This document shows, piece by piece, positions 1 to 9,096 of a DNA stretch of 64,000 bases. The notes below the pieces were generated by a model. That model was given only the letters and a program-made list of their open reading frames with translations, had not been told where the DNA came from and ran no database searches. How positions within the stretch are numbered: the stretch's first letter is position 1; every line of letters begins with the position of its first letter. The translations under genes and the position numbers were made by a program. Source of the stretch: Deltaproteobacteria bacterium (lineage in GTDB: Bacteria; Myxococcota_A; UBA9042); contig JACKFC010000023.1 of the NCBI GenBank assembly GCA_020632665.1, positions 1 through 64,000 on the forward strand. Direction: 5' to 3'.

Positions 1-2295
1 GCAGGCATTGCCGTCATCGCAGCTCGAGGTATTGGCCACGTTTTGGCAGCCCTTGGTCTTGTCGCAGCTATCGGTGGTGCAGGGGTTGTTGTCGTTGCAG
101 TCGAGCGCCGCGCCGGGCTTGCAGACGCCGCCCGAGCAGACGTCGCCCTTGGTGCAGACCGTGCCGTCGTCACAGGCGGCGGTGTTCGCGGCAGCCTTGC
201 AGCCCAGCGCCTTGTCGCAGCTGTCGGTGGTGCACGGGTTGCCGTCGTCGCAGGTCAGCGCCGCGCCCTTGCACGCACCGGCGTTGCAGACGTCCTTCTC
301 GGTGCAGGCGTCGCCGTCGTCGCAGCTGCCCGTCGAGAGCGGCGCGGTGGTGCAGCCCTTGGTCTTGTCGCAACTATCGGTGGTGCACGGGTTGTTGTCG
401 TTGCACTTCACCGTCGCGCCGGCGACGCAGCTTCCGCCCTTGCAGGCGTCGTTCGCGGTGCAAACGCTGCCGTCGGCGTCGCAGCCCAGGCCGTCGGCCT
501 TTGGCGTGGCCTGACAGGCGCCGGTCGCGGCGGCGCAGACGCCCGTGGTGCAGGGCCCGCTCTTGCTCGAGCAGTCGACCGGCTTGTTGCCCGATTTGCA
601 GACGCCCGCCGCGCACAGGCCGCTGCCCGGCTGCTGGCATTTGTCGCCGGTATCGCACGGCTTGCCGTCGGCGCCCGCGGTGACGTTCTTGCAGCTCTTG
701 GCGGCCTCGTCGCAGGTGTCGACGGTGCAGGGGTTGTTGTCGTTGCAATCCTGCGCGGCCGTCGCAGCCTTGCACGGGCAGGTATTGGTCGAGGTGCAGA
801 CGCCGCCCTTGCAGGCGTCGACCGTGCACTCGTCGCCGTCGGAGCAGGTGCCCTTGTCGTCGGCGGCGTTGCCGCAGCCGGCCTTCGCGTCGCAGATATC
901 GGCCGTGCACGGGTTGTTGTCGTCGCAGGCGGCGTTCTGCGGCGTGTTCTTGCACAGGCCCGAGTCCTTGTCGCATGCGTCGAGGGTGCAGCCGATGCCG
1001 TCGTCACAGGCCTTGGCCACGCCCGAGCAACCGCCGTTGATGCAGGCGTCCTGCTCCGAGCAGGGGTTGCCGTCGTCGCAGGCCGCGCTATTGGCGACGT
1101 TGGTGCAGCCGCTGAGCTTGTTGCAGGCGTCGTCGGTGCAGGGGTTGGCGTCGTCGCAATTCTGCAGCTCCTTGCCCTGGCAGGCGCCCGCCTCGCAGGT
1201 CGACTTCGAGGTGCAGGGGTCGCCGTCGTCACAATCCGACCCGTCGGTCGCCGGGACCAGGGCGCAGGTGCCCGAGCTCGGCTGACACTGCGACTTGGCA
1301 CAGGCGGTGTCCTGACTCGCGTCGCAGATCACGGCCTGGCCCGGCACCGTCTGGCAGAGCCCCTCGACGCAGACCAGCGGGCCGAGGCAGAGGTTGTCGG
1401 CGACGCAATCGTCGTTGACCTTGCAGGTGCAGGTCGAGGTGCCGCCGCAGCTGCCATCGGTGCCGCAGGCGTCCTTCTCGGTGCAGGCGTTGCCGTCGTC
1501 GCAATCCGCGCCCTCGTTGGCGCCGGTCACGGTGCAGCCGGCCGCGAGGTCGCAGGCCTGCTTGGTGCAGGGGTCGCCGTCGTCGCAGCTCTTGTCGTTG
1601 GCGACGAATTTGCAGCCCTCTTCCGGCAGGCAGGAGTCGACGGTGCAAGAGAGGCCGTCGGTGCAGACGATCGGCTTGCCGGCGCATTTGCCCTCGATGC
1701 AGACGGCGTCTTCGGTGCAGGCGTTGCCGTCGTCGCAATCGATGGTCAGGTCGGTGATCGGCTCGTGCACCACGGCGAGGCCCTGGTTGCAATAGTCCTT
1801 GGTGCACGGGTTCGCGTCGTCGTAGGCCGTATCGGGCGCGACGACGCAGGCCCCACTCTGGCACATCTTGCCACAGGCCACGCCGCCGCACGCCTCGCCA
1901 TCCTCGAGCGCCGAAGCCTTGCACTGGCCGGCGTCGTCACAGGCCGACGCCTGGCAATCGCTCAGCACCTCACCCGGGTTCTGGCAGAGCGCCCCCTCGT
2001 CCTTCTGCTTCTTGGTGCAATAGCCGTTGTCGCAGGCCGGCAGCAGGCAGGGCGTGGTGCCCTTGACCACACCGGCGCAGTCGAAGTCGGTGATGCATTG
2101 GTCGCCGGGGACGTCCTTGCCTCCGGCGCTGTCGACATTGGTGCCGTCGCTGCCGCCGCCGCCCGCGTCGCTCAGGGCGTCGAAGATATCGGCGAGGCCG
2201 GTGCCGCCGTCATCGATGGTGACGGTGCCGCAGCCGATGACGAACAAGGCCGCGATCGCGGGCAGCGTGCGGGTGGAAATCGAAGTCAGGCGCAT
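1..2295 (-). CDS. Cys-rich repeat lipoprotein (C-terminus beyond the left edge)
   Basis: The reading frame is open from the ATG at 2295 to the window edge, giving 765 codons without a stop. The N-terminus is a lipoprotein signal: a basic start, a hydrophobic core and the lipobox FVIGC with Cys22, so the mature protein should be lipid-anchored. A Gly/Asp/Ser-rich linker follows. After about residue 75 the protein is a tandem series of short cysteine-rich units of the CDDGNxCT type, commonly seen in Myxococcota surface proteins. It lacks the beta-rich non-repeat modules of the giant paralogue at 46463-54694, at least in the visible part. The upstream ribosome site is weak. Function is unknown; adhesive or structural surface roles are plausible but unproven. 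Long open frames on the opposite strand are GC-driven shadows. Confidence 0.85.
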   Translation of the reverse strand, partial: MRLTSISTRTLPAIAALFVIGCGTVTIDDGGTGLADIFDALSDAGGGGSDGTNVDSAGGKDVPGDQCITDFDCAGVVKGTTPCLLPACDNGYCTKKQKDEGALCQNPGEVLSDCQASACDDAGQCKASALEDGEACGGVACGKMCQSGACVVAPDTAYDDANPCTKDYCNQGLAVVHEPITDLTIDCDDGNACTEDAVCIEGKCAGKPIVCTDGLSCTVDSCLPEEGCKFVANDKSCDDGDPCTKQACDLAAGCTVTGANEGADCDDGNACTEKDACGTDGSCGGTSTCTCKVNDDCVADNLCLGPLVCVEGLCQTVPGQAVICDASQDTACAKSQCQPSSGTCALVPATDGSDCDDGDPCTSKSTCEAGACQGKELQNCDDANPCTDDACNKLSGCTNVANSAACDDGNPCSEQDACINGGCSGVAKACDDGIGCTLDACDKDSGLCKNTPQNAACDDNNPCTADICDAKAGCGNAADDKGTCSDGDECTVDACKGGVCTSTNTCPCKAATAAQDCNDNNPCTVDTCDEAAKSCKNVTAGADGKPCDTGDKCQQPGSGLCAAGVCKSGNKPVDCSSKSGPCTTGVCAAATGACQATPKADGLGCDADGSVCTANDACKGGSCVAGATVKCNDNNPCTTDSCDKTKGCTTAPLSTGSCDDGDACTEKDVCNAGACKGAALTCDDGNPCTTDSCDKALGCKAAANTAACDDGTVCTKGDVCSGGVCKPGAALDCNDNNPCTTDSCDKTKGCQNVANTSSCDDGNAC

Positions 2296-2436
2296 GGTCG
2301 ACTCGGAACGGCAAGCAGGCCGTCTTCGCGAACCGGGATGATTCGCGCCGGCAGTCTAGCAGGACCCGGCAAAGCCGCTAGCGGCCTTTGCGCGCCGAAA
2401 CATTTTCCCGCAGCGCGGCTCGCGGAGGGGGAAGGT

Positions 2437-2540
2437 TCGCGAGAACCACGCTTCTCGCGACCTGGGGGAGCCCAGCCCCCCAGAGAACAGAAGAGAGACT
2501 CGGCCAGAGGATGCGAAACTGCATTCTCTGGTCGAGTCTC
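2437..2540. repeat. Cluster of three consecutive hairpins in the ccp / Cys-rich intergenic region
   Basis: Three inverted repeats lie back to back. The first is a 9-bp stem (2437-2445 with 2452-2460). The second is a 7-bp stem (2462-2468 with 2477-2483). The third is a 20-bp stem (2495-2514 with 2521-2540) closed by a 6-nt loop. The third stem is fully paired as plus-strand RNA if two G-U wobbles are allowed, but has two A-C mismatches as minus-strand RNA. On the minus strand a pyrimidine-rich run follows it, so it could also act as terminator for the peroxidase gene. The rest of the 263-bp gap at 2296-2558 shows no gene. Confidence 0.7.
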
Positions 2541-2558
2541 GAGAGGGGCCAGGGTGGA

Positions 2559-3743
2559 TCAGCCGCCGGTCGGCGGGGTCGGGGCGGCACCCTCGGGCGC
2601 GGCGGCGGGGGCCGGGGCGGCCTCCGGGGCCGGATTCGCCGGAACGGGTCCATCGGCCGGACGCTCGGGGGCGTCGGCGAAGCCGGCCGGAATCTCGCTG
2701 GTCAGCGCACCGAGGAAGGCGACGAGCTTGCCGGTCTGGCCGTCGTCGAGCTCCTTGCCCAGCTGGTGCTTCGCCATGAGCTTCACCGCTGCGGCGAGGT
2801 CGGCCGTCTTGCCGTCGTGGAAGTAGGGCCCGGTCTTGGCGATGTTGCGCAGCGAAGGGACCTTGAAGAAGAACTTGTCCTCGGCCTTGCCGGTCTCCTT
2901 CTCCCGACCGATGTCCTCTGTGCTCGGCCAGGGCTCGACCAAGCCGAGCTTCTGGTAGATGCGCGCACCGAAGAGCGGGCCGTTGTGGCAGGTGGTGCAA
3001 CCGGTATCGACGAAGGCCTGCAGGCCGGCGACGGCATCTTCACCCATCGCGTCGTCCTTGCCGCCGAGCCAGGCGTCGAAGGGTGCCGGCGGGTTGAGCG
3101 TGCGCTCGAAGCTGGCGATGGCCTTGGCCATATTGTCGAAGGTCACGGCATTGTCGCCTGCCTGCGGGAACGCGGCCTTGAACATCGTCACGTAGCCGGG
3201 GATCGCCTGCAGCTTGGCCTCGACCGCGCCGGCGTCCGGCATCGCCATCTCGACCGGGTTGAGGACCGGGCCCTTGGCTTGCTCCTCGACGTCGACGGCG
3301 CGGCCGTCCCAGAACTGGCGGAAGTGGCCGGCCGAGAAGAGCACCGTGGGCGAATTGCGGTCACCGCGGCCACCGCCGACGCCCTTGCTGGTCGGCTCGC
3401 CGTCGACGCCGAAGTTCTCCAGCTTGTGGCAGGAATTGCAGGAGATCGTGTCGTCCTTCGAGAGCCGCGGGTCGAAGAAGAGGGTGCGACCGAGCGCGAC
3501 CTTGGCCTCCGATTGCGGATTCTCCTTGTTCTCGTAGACGGCCGGCGGCGTACCGAAGAGCGCCTTGGCCTTGGCGCGTAGCGCAGCCGGATCGAGCGTG
3601 GCGGGCGTGGCCGGCTCCGCGGCCTTCTCGCCGGCAGCCTCGCCGCCTTTCTCTTCCGCCTTCTTGCCACAGCCGCCGGCGACCAGCGCGATCGACCCGG
3701 CAAGAACCAAGGCGCCGCTGCGCCGCTTCCACATCGTCTTCAT
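2559..3743 (-). CDS. Di-heme cytochrome c peroxidase family lipoprotein
   Basis: The 394-residue protein carries two c-type heme motifs, CNSCH at 102-106 and CTTCH at 249-253, with the spacing of the CcpA/MauG family. Such enzymes reduce hydrogen peroxide in the periplasm using electrons from cytochrome c. The start is a lipoprotein signal ending in VAGGC (Cys25), so it is probably membrane-anchored rather than soluble. The conserved family segment around FWDGRA (145-149) is present. After about residue 355 a Pro/Ala-rich tail of roughly 40 residues extends the protein and is not typical of the family. The ATG at 3743 has an AGGAGGG ribosome site just upstream. The gene is divergent from lpdA. 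MauG-type oxygenase activity is a less likely alternative. Confidence 0.9.
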   Translation of the reverse strand: MKTMWKRRSGALVLAGSIALVAGGCGKKAEEKGGEAAGEKAAEPATPATLDPAALRAKAKALFGTPPAVYENKENPQSEAKVALGRTLFFDPRLSKDDTISCNSCHKLENFGVDGEPTSKGVGGGRGDRNSPTVLFSAGHFRQFWDGRAVDVEEQAKGPVLNPVEMAMPDAGAVEAKLQAIPGYVTMFKAAFPQAGDNAVTFDNMAKAIASFERTLNPPAPFDAWLGGKDDAMGEDAVAGLQAFVDTGCTTCHNGPLFGARIYQKLGLVEPWPSTEDIGREKETGKAEDKFFFKVPSLRNIAKTGPYFHDGKTADLAAAVKLMAKHQLGKELDDGQTGKLVAFLGALTSEIPAGFADAPERPADGPVPANPAPEAAPAPAAAPEGAAPTPPTGG

Positions 3744-3926
3744 CGTCTTCCCTCCTCACCACCGCGTGCGGTGGCCCCGTCCGCTGCGGACCATCGCCGC
3801 TCTCGCTGGATGCGACAAGTCCGCGGATCGTTGCGCGAGCAATCTGGCGCGCTTGACCGGCTGCCGTGCAGAGCCGAGCATCCGCGCCGAGGCGCCCGAC
3901 CAGGGCCCAGCACGAGGAGTCGACCG

Positions 3927-5324
<1,398 letters not shown>

Positions 5325-5349
5325 ACGATCCCGGAAGCGACGGGCGGTT

Positions 5350-5367
5350 CCGGCGCGTCCGCGCCGG
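5350..5367 (+). terminator. GC-rich hairpin after lpdA
   Basis: An inverted repeat ccggcgc/gcgccgg with a 4-nt loop lies about 25 nt after the lpdA stop. It has no long T-run, so this is only a candidate terminator. Confidence 0.4.
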
Positions 5368-5455
5368 GTTGCGACGCACTCGCTTCGTCCTTCCGCGCGA
5401 TGCCGCTAGGGTCACGCGCCCAACCCCAGGGGCCAACCGCCCCACAGGAGCTCCG

Positions 5456-5953
5456 ATGGCCACCATCACCCTTCGCGGCAATCCCCTCCAGACCAGCGGC
5501 GAGCTGCCCGCGGTCGGCAGCGCCGCCCCCGACTTCTCGCTGACCGGCGTCGACCTCAAGGAGGTCACGCTCGCCGACGTCGCCGGCAGCAAGGTCGTGC
5601 TGAACATCTTCCCGAGCGTCGACACCGGCACCTGCGCGATGAGCGTGCGCCAGTTCAACGCCAAGATCTCCGGCACGGGCGCCATCTGCCTCTGCATCAG
5701 CCGCGACCTGCCGTTCGCCCACAAGCGCTTCTGCGGCGCCGAAGGCATCGAGAACGTGAAGTCGCTCTCGGAGATGCGTGCGCTCGGCTTCGGTGAGGCC
5801 TACGGCGTGCGGATGACCAGCGGCCCCTTGGCTGGCCTGCTCGCCCGCTCGGTGGTGGTCCTCGACGAGACTGGCAAGGTGCTCTACACCGAGCAGGTTC
5901 CCGAGATCGGCCAGGAGCCGAACTACGACGCCGCGCTCGCCGCACTGGGCTGA
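5456..5953 (+). CDS. tpx: Thiol peroxidase (atypical 2-Cys peroxiredoxin)
   Basis: The 165-residue protein is a full-length Tpx that reduces peroxides using thioredoxin. The peroxidatic cysteine is C60 within PSVDTGTCAMSVRQFN, and the resolving cysteine is C93 within RFCGAEG, matching the C61/C95 pair of E. coli Tpx. The ATG at 5456 is preceded by AGGAG. A thioredoxin gene is encoded 24 kb away at 29248-29622. tpx converges on the PAAR gene, and the two share a terminator hairpin. Confidence 0.95.
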   Translation: MATITLRGNPLQTSGELPAVGSAAPDFSLTGVDLKEVTLADVAGSKVVLNIFPSVDTGTCAMSVRQFNAKISGTGAICLCISRDLPFAHKRFCGAEGIENVKSLSEMRALGFGEAYGVRMTSGPLAGLLARSVVVLDETGKVLYTEQVPEIGQEPNYDAALAALG

Positions 5954-5989
5954 GCCGCGAGACGATCGACACCCGATCGAAGCGCCGGA

Positions 5990-6031
5990 TTCACCGGCGG
6001 TTGATGCGAAACGAGCTCAGCCGCCGGTGAA
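5990..6031. terminator. Bidirectional terminator between tpx and the PAAR gene
   Basis: A 15-bp stem (5990-6004 with 6017-6031, one G-T pair) with a 12-nt loop lies between the two convergent genes and overlaps the PAAR stop codon. The core is ttcaccggcgg/ccgccggtgaa. Confidence 0.65.
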
Positions 6032-6343
6032 GACGTCGCCGCTGCCCTCGATCATCTTGCCCATGCCACCGCAGTGCGCGTCGGCGTCGCCGAGGCGATG
6101 CGCGGCGAGGCTGTTGATGAAGACCGTCCCCGAGCCCGCCTGCGCGGTCCAGGTATTGGGTCCGCAGCAGCCGGCATGCACACCGGGATCGCTGACGCGC
6201 AGCGCCGGTCGGCCGTTGACCATCACGTCCGGCGAACCGCCGACGGCGGGGCCGACGCAGGTATGAGGGCAGGCGGGGCAGCCGTGGGCGTCCGCCGGAA
6301 CGAGGCTCTTGTCGCCGAGGCGGCTCTGCGGTGGTCCTGGCAT
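6017..6343 (-). CDS. PAAR-domain protein (orphan spike-tip protein)
   Basis: The 108-residue protein has the Pro/Ala/Gly-rich pattern of PAAR proteins, with GPAVGGSPDVMVNGRPALR in the centre and repeated AHRLGD/ADAH elements near the end. PAAR proteins cap VgrG spikes of type VI secretion systems or related contractile injection systems, and may carry effectors. Six cysteines (22, 25, 29, 59, 60, 91) plus histidines suggest metal binding. There is no effector extension and no VgrG, Hcp or sheath gene in the window. The ATG at 6343 has a GGAGTGA ribosome site. The family assignment is likely; the secretion role is inferred. Confidence 0.75.
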   Translation of the reverse strand: MPGPPQSRLGDKSLVPADAHGCPACPHTCVGPAVGGSPDVMVNGRPALRVSDPGVHAGCCGPNTWTAQAGSGTVFINSLAAHRLGDADAHCGGMGKMIEGSGDVFTGG

Positions 6344-6444
6344 CGCTCACTCCGAGAACGTCGTCTGTCCGGCTCACCACAGCAAGGTGGCTCCGGCGCA
6401 GCCAAGGCTAGCACAGTGGGCGCCCTGCGCGACAAGAACGCGAA

Positions 6445-6478
6445 GGGGCCGGCGCGCCACTTGGGACGCGCCGGCCCC
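6445..6478 (-). terminator. Terminator of the act operon
   Basis: A perfect 12-bp stem, ggggccggcgcg with cgcgccggcccc, and a 10-nt loop begins 28 nt past the actF stop. On the minus strand it is followed by a T-rich stretch. Confidence 0.7.
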
Positions 6479-6506
6479 GCCGACGGTCGATTCGCGTGAC
6501 TGTGAC

Positions 6507-7730
6507 CTATTGGTCGTGGTGCAGCGCCTCGTCGAGGTAGGGATCGTTGGCCGCGAGCAGCGGCGCCTTCTCCATCATCTTCGGCACGAGGAGCAGGAAG
6601 ATGCCGGCGAAAAACGCCAAGCCACCGAGCTCCTGCAGGCCGAAGACCGGGCCGTGGACGTCCGCGCCAGCGTGGTGCGCCGCGAAGTGGCTCGTCGCCG
6701 GCATCACCTGCAAGTAGATGTCGAGCCAGTGGCCGAAGGCGATGATGCCGGCGACCAGGGCCAAGATCTTCGGGCGACGCTTGTTCTCACGCGGCAGCAA
6801 GATCAGGAAGGGCAGGAACCAGCGAACCAGCGGGTTCAGACCCCAGAGGACCTCCCAGCCGTTCGACTGGCGAGCGACGTAGTAGATCGTCTCTTCCGGC
6901 ATATTCGAGTACCAGATGAGCAGGTACTGCGAGATCCAGATGTAGGCCCAGAAGGTCGCGAAGGCGAACATCAGCTTGCCGAGGTCGTGGTAGTGGTTCT
7001 CGTTGACCCAGCCGAGGTAGCCGGCCTTCTTCATGCCGAGCACGAAGAGGGTGAGCCACGCGAAGGCCGCCACGAAGGCGCCCGCGAACTGGTAGACGCC
7101 GAACATCGTCGAGAACCAATGCGGCTCGAGGCTCGACATCCAGTCCAGGCCGGCGAAGGTGATGGTCAGCGCGAAGACGACCAAGTGGATGGCGCCCAGC
7201 CGCACGTTCTTCGCGGTGTGCACGGCCGAGCCGTCCGCATCCTGTGCCCGGCTGTTCTTGCGCATGAAGAAGGTCGTGGTCATCCACAGGCCGAAGTAGA
7301 CCACGACGCGGATCAGCCAGCCGGTCTCGTTGAGCAGGCCAGCCTTGCGCTGCAGCAGGTGATCGTGCTGCACGATCTCGGGGATGCTCCACTCGTAGAG
7401 GTGATGCATGCCGAACAGGCCGATCAGCAGGAAGGCCACCATGCCGACCGGGAAGTAGGTGGTGAACGCCTCGACCGGACGCTTGATGACGACCCACCAA
7501 CCGGCATTCACCATCGAGAAGACGGCGAAGATGAACGACGCTCCGAGAGCGACGCCGGTGAAGTAATAGCCGCCGATCAGGACGTTCGACCAGGCCCGCC
7601 AAGCATCGCCGGTGAAGGCGAAGCCCAGACCTGCGACGCCGAGCACCAGCAGCCCGATCGCGAGCTGCTGGACCTTCTTCGACGCCTCGAAGGGACGGTC
7701 GTCCACGGGCGCGTGCGCGTGATGTGCCAT
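6507..7730 (-). CDS. actF: Alternative Complex III subunit ActF
   Basis: The 407-residue polytopic membrane protein has about ten hydrophobic segments and belongs to the ActF family. In ACIII it pairs with ActC as a membrane core subunit of the quinol:electron-acceptor oxidoreductase. Conserved-looking charged and aromatic membrane motifs include FGMHHLYEWS and GLDWMSSLEPHWFSTMFG. It is the last act gene; its ATG lies 2 nt after the actE stop, so translation is coupled. A strong hairpin terminator follows. No terminal oxidase gene comes after it, unlike many act clusters. Confidence 0.9.
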   Translation of the reverse strand: MAHHAHAPVDDRPFEASKKVQQLAIGLLVLGVAGLGFAFTGDAWRAWSNVLIGGYYFTGVALGASFIFAVFSMVNAGWWVVIKRPVEAFTTYFPVGMVAFLLIGLFGMHHLYEWSIPEIVQHDHLLQRKAGLLNETGWLIRVVVYFGLWMTTTFFMRKNSRAQDADGSAVHTAKNVRLGAIHLVVFALTITFAGLDWMSSLEPHWFSTMFGVYQFAGAFVAAFAWLTLFVLGMKKAGYLGWVNENHYHDLGKLMFAFATFWAYIWISQYLLIWYSNMPEETIYYVARQSNGWEVLWGLNPLVRWFLPFLILLPRENKRRPKILALVAGIIAFGHWLDIYLQVMPATSHFAAHHAGADVHGPVFGLQELGGLAFFAGIFLLLVPKMMEKAPLLAANDPYLDEALHHDQ

Positions 7731-7732
7731 GG

Positions 7733-8503
7733 CTAGCCTCCCTGCCCGCCAGCGGCGGCCTTCTTCTGCAGCTCACGCACCCAGAGGATGGCCTTCCAGC
7801 GATCCTCGGGCGCGATCTGGGACGCGTAGCTGCCCATCATCCCGCGGCCATAGCTCACGATGTGGAAGATGTGCCCGTCCTTGTAGCCGACCGGCGGAGC
7901 ATCCTTCGGCGCCAGCGGGAAGCCCGGAACGCCGCGCTTGCTGACCGGCCCATCGCCCATGCCCGTGGTGCCGTGGCACGGCGAGCAGAAGGTCACGTAG
8001 ACCTCCTCGGCGCGAGCGAGCGTCTCCTTGCTGGGCTCGCCAGCGAAGGGATTCTTCAGCTCCTCACCGGCCTTCTTGGCCTGCGCGGTGGCGTAGTCGG
8101 CGAGCTTGGCGTTGCCCTTGTCGTCGACGAAGCCCGCGGCCTTCGCCCCGGCCTCGTCGACCGGGTAGTGCAGCGGCAGCATCTCGGCCGTGACGGCTTC
8201 GGTCTGCGCCTGCGTCGGGTTGCCGCGACGACGGATCGTGCCCTCGGGCGGGAGCAGCAGCGTGCGCCCGTCGCCGTGGGCGAGCTTGATGACGCCGTCG
8301 GGCGCCTCGTCGCGATCCACGACCGTCGGGTTGTAGCGCGGGGTGTACATGACGCCCTGCGACTCCTGCGCCTTCGAGAAGGCCATGTGGTTGATCTGCG
8401 GATAGATCATGTAGTTCGGCTTGTCGCTGACGTTGCAGCCCGCGGCCAGCAGCAAGCTGCCGCCGGCGAGGATCAACGTGCGAAAGAGCGGAAAGAACTT
8501 CAT
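7733..8503 (-). CDS. actE: Alternative Complex III mono-heme cytochrome c subunit ActE
   Basis: The 256-residue lipoprotein has lipobox LAAGC (Cys23) and one heme motif CSPCH at 173-177. A downstream YGRGMMGS segment can supply the axial methionine. In ACIII this subunit passes electrons from the complex toward soluble cytochrome c or an oxidase. The start at 8503 overlaps the actD stop in an ATGA arrangement; a longer upstream open frame is only overlap with actD. The N-terminal half resembles the family's extended non-heme region. Confidence 0.9.
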   Translation of the reverse strand: MKFFPLFRTLILAGGSLLLAAGCNVSDKPNYMIYPQINHMAFSKAQESQGVMYTPRYNPTVVDRDEAPDGVIKLAHGDGRTLLLPPEGTIRRRGNPTQAQTEAVTAEMLPLHYPVDEAGAKAAGFVDDKGNAKLADYATAQAKKAGEELKNPFAGEPSKETLARAEEVYVTFCSPCHGTTGMGDGPVSKRGVPGFPLAPKDAPPVGYKDGHIFHIVSYGRGMMGSYASQIAPEDRWKAILWVRELQKKAAAGGQGG

Positions 8504-9096
8504 GCCTTGCCCTCCACGGTGAGGACGTCGACCACGCCGTACTTGGCGAAGAGGGCGCGGGCCTTCTCCTCGTCGAAGCCAGCAGCGGTCGGGTCGAGCG
8601 CCAGCGCGAACCGGTCGTCGGTCACGCCGTCGATGTGGATCTTCGGCTTCACACCCGGGAGGATGCGCCGGTAGATCAGGTAGGTGAGCACCGTCAGGTG
8701 TCCCGTGCAGAAGACCGTCAGCTCGAAGAAGACGGGCACGAAGGCCGGCCAGGGCAGGAAGGGCTTGCCGCCGATGATGATCGGCCAACCCTTCCACAGT
8801 TGCACCATGTCGAAGTCGACGAACTGCGTGTGGGTCTGCAGGCTGAAGGCGAGGAAGAAGCCGAAGCAGCCGAAGGCAAACGAGGCGTACGGGATCCACG
8901 AGCGCTTCAGGCCCATCGCGGCGTCGAGACCGTGCACCGGGTACGGCGTGAAGCAATCGTGGATCGGCAGGCCGGACTCGCGCGCTTCGTTGGTCACCTC
9001 GAGGATCTGATGCTCCTCTGCGAAGGTGCCGACGAAGAACTCGCGGAGCTCGGTGGTCGCCGCCTCGGGGGCGGCTGCATGCGCGGCGCTAGCCAT
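8500..9096 (-). CDS. actD: Alternative Complex III subunit ActD (DUF3341)
   Basis: The 198-residue protein has two central transmembrane helices and matches the DUF3341/ActD family. Typical segments are HDCFTPYPVHGLD near residue 46 and a C-terminal soluble domain beginning near KIHIDGVTDDRF. It is a structural peripheral membrane subunit of ACIII with no cofactor motifs. It overlaps actC by 8 nt and actE by 4 nt, as expected in a tightly coupled operon. Confidence 0.9.
   Translation of the reverse strand: MASAAHAAAPEAATTELREFFVGTFAEEHQILEVTNEARESGLPIHDCFTPYPVHGLDAAMGLKRSWIPYASFAFGCFGFFLAFSLQTHTQFVDFDMVQLWKGWPIIIGGKPFLPWPAFVPVFFELTVFCTGHLTVLTYLIYRRILPGVKPKIHIDGVTDDRFALALDPTAAGFDEEKARALFAKYGVVDVLTVEGKA

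Noticed and set aside
43..2826. Open frame of 927 codons on the plus strand at the left edge
   Set aside because: The minus strand encodes the real Cys-repeat lipoprotein, which is open to the window edge. The plus frame is its shadow.
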